Origin: Nansenia antarctica
Taxonomy: Eukaryota > Chordata > Actinopteri > Argentiniformes > Microstomatidae
Direction: 5' to 3'
Assembly: GCA_963989245.1 (NCBI GenBank)
Contig: OZ022340.1
Location: forward strand, 36,785,375 to 36,849,374
Length of the DNA: 64,000 nt
Shown: positions 57,861 through 64,000 of the stretch, piece after piece
How the letters are laid out: every line of letters starts with the position of its first letter
How positions within the stretch are numbered: position 1 is the first letter of the stretch
Position numbers and translations under genes: made by a program
The notes under the pieces: model-generated
Told to the model about the DNA's origin: nothing
Database searches by the model: none
What the model saw: the letters and a program-made list of their open reading frames with translations, nothing else

Positions 57861-58588
57861 AATTTAGATAGGTGGACACTTGGCTAAATAACTGGGGGAG
57901 GGACACAGGGATAAAGAAATAACAAACTGTACATTTAATACAACCTAGAATATGTAATACACAAACATAAATGCAATGTCAGATATCCTAACTATGGTAC
58001 CAGGTTGGAGCTCTTGGATGGTGACACGTAGAGGGGAGAGTCCAGTGATGTGGGATGATGGAGGGGATATGGGGGATAACAGCGAAGTTGATGGGGGAAC
58101 TGTCCTGGGATGATCGGCGGGAGGTGCAGGGGGGCCACGCACACAGCTACCCTGAACGCAGGACGGTGGAGGCAAGTGTATTTCGCCCACTGTCCCTGGC
58201 AATCGGCGTCCCAAGGTCCGCGATACGTGGGGCGGCTATGGCTAGCTACGGTTGGAAGCTCCGTTAGCAGCTAGCTAGCGCCTCCTCGCCTCTTCACTGC
58301 ACACAAGGCAGCTGACAGTCCAAACTATATTAACATTCTATAATAACAACGTATAGTAACGTTGGTTACTATTTCTCGGCTGTATCAATCACACTAACTA
58401 AATAATGTAACCCGGCTCTGGTCTCCAAACATTCAACATCTTCCTCTAACCACTCGCTGCTCTCGACTCTCTCCTCAGCTCACACACATACGCATCGACA
58501 TATCAAGCCCCTCCCGCGAGCACACACACATCAAAGAACTTGCGTGTAGTTCAAAGAAAAGCCGCCAACTGAACTACGGCATCATTAC
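57861..58588. other. spacer of the inverted repeat, left part
   Basis: No recognised coding. 57945-58214 has a Pro/Ser-rich minus-strand frame that could be a decayed transposon ORF end, but no domain is visible. 58255-58280 has clustered GCTAGC motifs. Confidence 0.4.
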
Positions 58589-58591
58589 TTA

Positions 58592-59930
58592 AGGCCGATT
58601 TAAAGTTCTGCGTAAAATCGACGCCGTAGGCTACGCGTAAGCTTGCGTTGGCCCGCGTGGCCTTGCGTTGCCTACGGAGAGGGTTGACGCGCTCCTCTCA
58701 AAAAATGTAACTACGCGTCAGAGCGTACACGTCAAGCTCTGTGATTGGTCCGCTTGGTAGCACATGATTCCGACAAGATTCCGACTCTCTCGTCGGCCAA
58801 AATGCGGAAGCCATGACAGAAATGTCATTTACTTTTCTGTAATTACTTATTAATAAAGATTTGAAAAATTATGATAACCATCGTATTATCTTAGTTTAAT
58901 GTCATTTCAATGCATCATAGAACTTTTATTTACAACAAGCATAAAAAAAAAAATCGCTATTATGCCGCTTTGAGTAGAGCGCCCTATGGAAGAGTCAGGC
59001 ACAACCCGGAGGCACCCTTTGCGGGTTAATAACTGTGGTTTACCGTGGGTTAGGATAACAATTCAAACGTGTCCGGATAGGGGAGAGGACAGGGAATCTG
59101 AAACCATTTGAATGGTGTCGATACGACACTCCTATCACGGTCGACACAGCTTGGAGCGAATTCCCGGGTAGAAATTGTCTCTCCCCCCGCTGTCAACGGA
59201 GGTTTCATCCACCAGGAAGCGGTGCTGCGAGCAGCAGCGGGTGAACTCCCGGTTCATTGAGTTTAGGGTTCAAAGCATAACTTCTCGGAGTGTCAGCGCG
59301 GTGGTTCAGGGCTCAAAATGACCGTATACCGATGGTGAAGTTAGCAAAGCAGTCTTGTGTTTCTACCACCTTCATAGCCGGTGTTATTCACGGGCAAAGA
59401 CGGTGCCCGGAGGCACCCTTTGCGGGTTAATAACTGTGATTTACCGTGGGTTAGGATAACAATTCAAACGTGTTCGAATAGGGGAGAGGACAGGGAATCC
59501 AAAACCATTTGAATGGTGTCGATACGACACTGCTATCACGGTCGACACAGCTAGGAGCGAATTCCCGGGTAGAACTTTTCTCTCCCCCCGCTGTCAACGG
59601 GAGTCGTCAACCAGGAAGCGGTGCTGCGAGCGGGGGGGGGGGGGGGGGACCCATCACTTACGGCCGAATATCTCCGCGTCACAATGGGTTAGAATTCCAA
59701 ACTAAAATTCTCCATGACCAGAATAGCATGCTGAACACACTGAACTTTGAATGGAGTCTTAGTCATGTACCGTTAACGAGATGGAATAAGAAAAGCATAT
59801 TTTTCTATGCCGCTATGAGTACACCGACCAACGCGACGCGGTCCGCGTAGAACGTAGAACTAGAACGTAGAACTATAAACTTGGAGACCCCTTACGTAGG
59901 CTACGGCGTAGACGTGCGTTAAATCGGCCT
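58592..59930. mobile_element. PIF/Harbinger-like element 2, TSD TTA
   Basis: Ends AGGCCGATTTAA and TTAAATCGGCCT, perfectly inverted over 12 bp, with TTA at 58589-58591 and 59931-59933. Subterminal CGTAGGCTACG motifs on both sides. The interior carries a shared 3' module (58848-58915) and two ~400-bp tandem units (about 58999-59640) also found in 11974-13917, with a 17-G run at 59631-59648. No transposase seen. Confidence 0.88.
58999..59640. repeat. ~400-bp tandem repeat, 1.6 copies
   Basis: CACCCTTTGCGGGTTAATAA at 59014 and 59415; GGTGTCGATACGACACT at 59113 and 59514. Homologous to 12931-13497. Confidence 0.92.
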
Positions 59931-59933
59931 TTA

Positions 59934-60401
59934 GACACACAACATGTGTTTCAGACAAATGGCAAGAAAACAATAAATGAAATCAAAGAGAGGAAAAAAG
60001 GGGGAAACCTAGCTGGGCGGGGGCAAGGTCATTTCCTATTAATTATGAATTACTCAAACTGAGCTTAATCGAACTAACTAATCGAACTAATCTTGATGTG
60101 CGTCTGGACCGTCATAACAATACAAATGAATTACTCTGGGACATAGAAAAGGTAAACATTCAGATCCCTTGCCATGAGAAATCCCCCCTGCAAAGCCTTT
60201 CTGTAGAGAGTGGGAGGTGGAATTTCACCTTTTCTCAGTCAGCGATCTTGTAGAACATCACTTCTTCAGCGTTTCACCACGCACATTCAGGGGCGATAGA
60301 CCAAAGCGTAGTGCCAGTCACATGTACAGTATATTATACGGTAACCTATGTTCAGTGCTGTAGTTCCCCATGTTCTGCTGCAGCTGTAGCATCAGGATAT
60401 G
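59934..60401. other. spacer of the inverted repeat, right part
   Basis: No ORF, RNA gene or transposon end recognised. Confidence 0.4.
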
Positions 60402-60622
60402 TTGGTATTTGATCACCTTATATAAAACATCACCGTTCTGCATTAATGGCGTGCACTCGGAAAATCGCGTCAGTGACCACTGATGTGAAAAATCCTGGAT
60501 TTCTATATAGATTTTTTTTTTTCCATCAAAAGTACCGATTTAAGTACCGTTTCGGTACCGGTACCGTTTTTAAAGTACCGATTTGGCACCGGTATCGAAT
60601 AAAACCAAACGGTACCCAACCC
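60402..60622 (-). mobile_element. hAT-type end (TAGGGTTGGGTACCG)
   Basis: The plus strand ends ACGGTACCCAACCCTA at 60622 after a stretch of palindromic GGTACCG motifs, a widespread teleost hAT end. The other terminus was not found. The module at 60402 (TTGGTATTTGATCACC) is shared with two other hATs. Confidence 0.65.
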
Positions 60623-61138
60623 TATAGAGGTATGCCGGTAGCTTTACATCTCCGTTTCTAATTAGTTTATAGGTTTAGCAGTCATAATATTTAGTGTAGA
60701 GAGTCAAAATAATTATACAGTCCTTTCAATTTAATTTAATTTAGTCATTGTAGCGTGAGCTGCTACATGTATTATGATTGGTATTTTTTATTATTTGTTA
60801 TAGCTGACGTTTAAGCTTTTCTATGTAGTAACTTCAGTTATTCCGGGATAGTTTTTTTTAGCTTATTGATCTGCAGGCATTTGTGATTCTTTATATCAGG
60901 GCGTGGCTGTGTTCTGTTATTTGATGTCAATCCAGTTAGACTTTTCAAATAACAATCACATGTTTTGGTGCATTTCAGTTCATGTATGGATGTCTTTTGT
61001 TGGCGAACTTTTGCCTTTCTGTCTGAACCATAGAGTATAGCTAGGCTACGGCAGACCTGGGCCACATACCCTTCACAGGGTTCCCACGGGTCCTTGAAAT
61101 CCTTGAAAGTTTGTGAATTTGAGAAAAGAAGGCAAGAG

Positions 61139-63028
61139 TATGGAGCTATTTTAGTGCCAGCAGAAATTGAATTGTATTTGACAGATTGAATTGAATATGA
61201 GCACAAACTGAATTGTATTCGACAGATTGAATTGTGTTCAATTCAGTTTTCATTATTTTCATTCAGTTTTCAAATTCAGTTTCTCTAAATACAATTCGTT
61301 TTTTCTCAAAATACAATTCAGTTCTCAAAATACAATTCAGTTTTTCTCAAAATACGAGTTCAGTTTTAGAGGCACTCATCCGGGGACTCTGGGCTAGGTA
61401 GAATAATAGAGCACCGATTATAATCCCTCCCATCCGAATTCATAAGAGCAACGCATCCGGGTACTTTGCTCTCCCGTCATGTCCACGCCCCTTTTTGGGT
61501 GATAGAAGTGTAGAAGTTTGACTGGCGGTCAATGGACATTTCTGGTCTTTGCTACTTTAATCCGATAAAATAAGAAAACCGTAGTGCTTTTTAGATATTA
61601 GGAGCCCAAATCCGATGGCCAGTTAGGCAAACTATTATATAGTGTCGTTGCCGATCAATGATCGACGTCGTTATATAGAGAAAATTGATGAAATAGGGGT
61701 TGATTCATCAGAGCAGTCATACGTCATCTCCCTGTCATCAGGGATTTGTAGTTCTTCATTTGATTTGCCGTGTAAATCCCCAGATGAGTGTTACATTCGT
61801 TTTCTTAAGATAGGATAATGAATAAATCTGTTCAATGGGCATTTGCCAAAGTAGGGTTAGGGTGATTACTGTTAATCAGTATTTAGCCTGTATGGTGTAT
61901 ATGAAGATGTTATAGCTAGCTAGCTAGGATTTATCATGAAAATAATGAACAGCAAGCTAGATCCAAAACGGTGGAGGAGGGCAAGTGTCACATTGGACAG
62001 ACTACCAAACAGAAAAATAAAGTATCTTAACTCAGGGCTCTCAAGTCTCACGCATTGGGCGTCACAAGCCACAAGCATTTCAACCCGTTCACACGCTCAC
62101 ACGCCGCGTGTGTCTTACGGCCAATGCGTGAGACTTGAGATCCCTGATCTTAACGACAGCAAAAGTGATGGATGTCAGAAATACATTACCTGGAGATTCA
62201 ATAAGGTACTTTTATATGACGATATGGGTTAGGGTATATGACACCTGTAGCGAGATCATTTATTGAATAGAACAATCAAACTTGGCGACGTACAAAAATA
62301 ATCCATAAGCGATCTAAACCAGAAAAATAACAAACAATGCGTAGCCTATAGAATATGCGTATAATGCGGTCAACAAAAATACATCGCTCCCCTCTCTCTC
62401 CACTACCGCCATGCAATATGCGCAGGTGCTTAAATTACCTTGCAATATCACCCCCCATAACCATATGACTTTTCAATACGGTGATCAAGGCAATAAACAA
62501 ACAATCAAAGTAAACTCACAATAAACCCATTAGCCTGTCATACTAAATACCCCCCTACAACACCTCAGGCAGACTGAAAGGACACACATTGCCTATTTCA
62601 TTACTTTTCTCCATATAACGACGTCGGATGGGAGGGATGGGAGTTAGAATCGGTGCTCTATTATTCTACCTAACCCAGAGTCCCCGGATGAGTGCCTCTA
62701 AAACTGAACTCGTATTTTGAGAAAAACTGAATTGTATTTTGAGAACTGAATTGTATTTTGAGTAAAACTGAATTGTATTTAGAGAACTGAATTGTATTTT
62801 GAGAAAAAACGAATTGTATTTAGAGAAACTGAATTTGAAAACAATGAAAATAATGAAAACTGAATTGAATACAATTCAATCTGTCGAATACAATTCAGTT
62901 TGTGCTCGGATTCAATTCAATCTGTCAAATACAATTCAGATCTGTGAAATACAATTCAATTTGTGCTCATATTCAATTCAATCTGTCAAATACAATTCAA
63001 TTTCTGATGGCACTAAAATAGCTCCATA
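61139..63028. mobile_element. long-TIR non-autonomous element, 6-bp TSD (IS3EU-like?)
   Basis: Ends TATGGAGCTATTTTAGTGCC and GGCACTAAAATAGCTCCATA, perfectly inverted over 20 bp, with a 6-bp duplication CAAGAG at 61133-61138 and 63029-63034. The intact site is visible in the other arm of the inverted repeat (57330s, as its complement), which confirms the duplication. Inverted arms continue inward for about 300-400 bp, made of ATTCAGTT / AACTGAAT-type tandem motifs then GAGTGCCTCTAAAACTGAAC. The middle has no transposase. Confidence 0.9.
62030..62165. repeat. imperfect hairpin inside the long-TIR element
   Basis: AGTCTCACGCATTGGG (62045) pairs with CCAATGCGTGAGACTTGAGA (62122), separated by about 60 bp containing TTCACACGCTCACACGC. 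Confidence 0.75.
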
Positions 63029-63200
63029 CAAGAGACCATCTAGTGTTCACATATACAAGCCTCTCTTTTTAATTGTTGTCTGTGAGCGGATAGTTCCTCT
63101 TATACAAATTCTCATCTAGATCTGTCTCAAACTATGCCGTGTTGGGTCCTTGAATGTGAGGGAATTGAGTCTTGAAAGTCCTTGAAAGGTGTTTTAGTGC

Positions 63201-64000
63201 CCTCTGTTGACCTTGATTTCAGATGTCTTTGAATTGAGTCAGATCAGAGTAGCTTACCTGGACCCAGTTTCCCTTGCATGACTTTCCAAATAACACTTTT
63301 CTGGAAAATAAATGTCAACGCTCATCAATAGTTATGCAATGTTGCATTTATTCATGACTCATGGCTTTTTTAATGCGATCTGTTAGCAATGCGATCTGCA
63401 GTTAACACACATGCATGTTAAAGAGATCCAGACTGGATGCATGTACTGTATGAATGTAACCTATGTGAAGTATGAAAGTGTCATTACCTGCCCGATATAC
63501 GCAACATTTACATTTCAAGTGACTATAATACCTTTGCCTACATTTTATTTACATTTTTCATAGAAACATAGGTACTCTGGCACCTCAGGACATGTTATGA
63601 GCATTTTGCATCCATTGAAATTTCAACCACATTACAAGACTCATTACAACCATTATAGATTTCTGCCATTTTCTGAGAAAACATGAATTGACCGTGGACA
63701 GACATTTTACCAGGTATTTTAAAGACATTGTTGCCTTTTATGCAACATCGGGCATTAAAGGGATAGAGTAGAATATTACTCTGTTTTTGTATGCATTTCT
63801 TCAGCCCACCATTGACATAATATCCACTCCATACTTTGTGTGCCACACCAACTTGATACACAGCTTTATGACAGCTGTGTTGGCAGTATAAACTGGAACA
63901 TATAATTGAACAGTATACACGAAAATGTAATGAAACTTTTCTTGTCACTTTACTTTACTCATGTCATTTCTCTGACCCAGCTATTTCATGTTTAACTCTC
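63201..64000 (+). other. lin7b intron 2, nothing recognised
   Basis: No transposon end, tandem repeat or exon-like frame. The next lin7b exon, expected to start with VYEQLYDTLD-like residues, was not found here. Confidence 0.5.

Larger units (their letters stand above)
57141..63200. repeat. long inverted repeat, ~0.7 kb arms
   Basis: Left arm 57141-57843; right arm 60627-61138 plus 63035-63190 (split by the element at 61139). The frame at 57324-57632 and that at 61206-60838 encode the same peptide in mirror orientation. Shared landmarks: GGACCCGTGGGAACCCTG, GTTTGAGACAGATCTAGATG, CCGGCATACCTCTA. The arm includes a TTTCAAGGA-rich hAT-like end. Those ORFs have no recognised domain and are not annotated as genes. 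Confidence 0.9.

Noticed and set aside
44558..64000. Search for further lin7b exons (PDZ domain)
   Set aside because: No in-phase exon with GLGFN/PDZ-like residues was found; they probably lie beyond the window.

Overview
This window is vertebrate, almost certainly teleost fish, nuclear DNA. Protein-coding exons are tiny and split by introns. More than 85 percent of the sequence is transposable elements of kinds typical of ray-finned fish: Rex1/CR1-like and L2-like LINEs, hAT and PIF/Harbinger-like DNA transposons, an endogenous retrovirus and tRNA-derived SINE tails. CA/TG, TCTG and ATTC microsatellites and several minisatellites fill much of the rest.

Three host-type genes are visible. At the left edge (1-592, +) are the last two coding exons of an unidentified gene with its 3' UTR. 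A lin-7 homologue (best match lin7b) follows: exon 1 at 8874-8910 and the L27-domain exon 2 at 44439-44557, joined in phase across a 35.5 kb intron; intron 2 runs from 44558 past the right edge. The third is an in-frame eight-exon gene for a DUF4806-like protein (22953-25338, +). It sits inside a DNA-transposon-like block (22541-26407) that itself interrupts an L2-type LINE.

Layout. 593-2760: 3' UTR, tandem repeat and a LINE 3' end. 2771-8469: a DNA element with an integrase-type transposase fragment, about 300 bp inverted arms and a 2.8 kb internal palindrome, lying just upstream of the lin7b promoter. 8911-44438 (lin7b intron 1): two hAT elements with a shared 8-bp target duplication (9541-11824), a Harbinger-like element (11974-13917), a hAT (14139-15268), a 39-bp minisatellite (15577-16680), an inverted-repeat-bounded block (16700-27880) holding the L2 LINE and the DUF4806 gene, then a 22-bp minisatellite split by a 13.2 kb hAT that carries a 12 kb ERV, which in turn carries a hAT, a SINE and two LINEs. 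44558-64000 (lin7b intron 2): a solo LTR split by a LINE, split by another LINE, split by a hAT that holds an intact 1024-codon LINE ORF; then a long inverted repeat (57141-63200) containing a second Harbinger-like element and a long-TIR element (61139-63028).

Target-site duplications visible in the sequence (8 bp for hATs, TAA/TTA for Harbinger-like, 4 bp for the ERV and solo LTR, 6 bp for the TATGG element) set many boundaries and the order of nesting. Family names are from recognition, not database search. Points of most interest are the DUF4806 gene inside a mobile block, the intact LINE ORF, the ERV whose LTRs are almost identical although its interior is decayed and full of other elements, a U6 snRNA/LINE chimera, and the long-palindrome integrase element.
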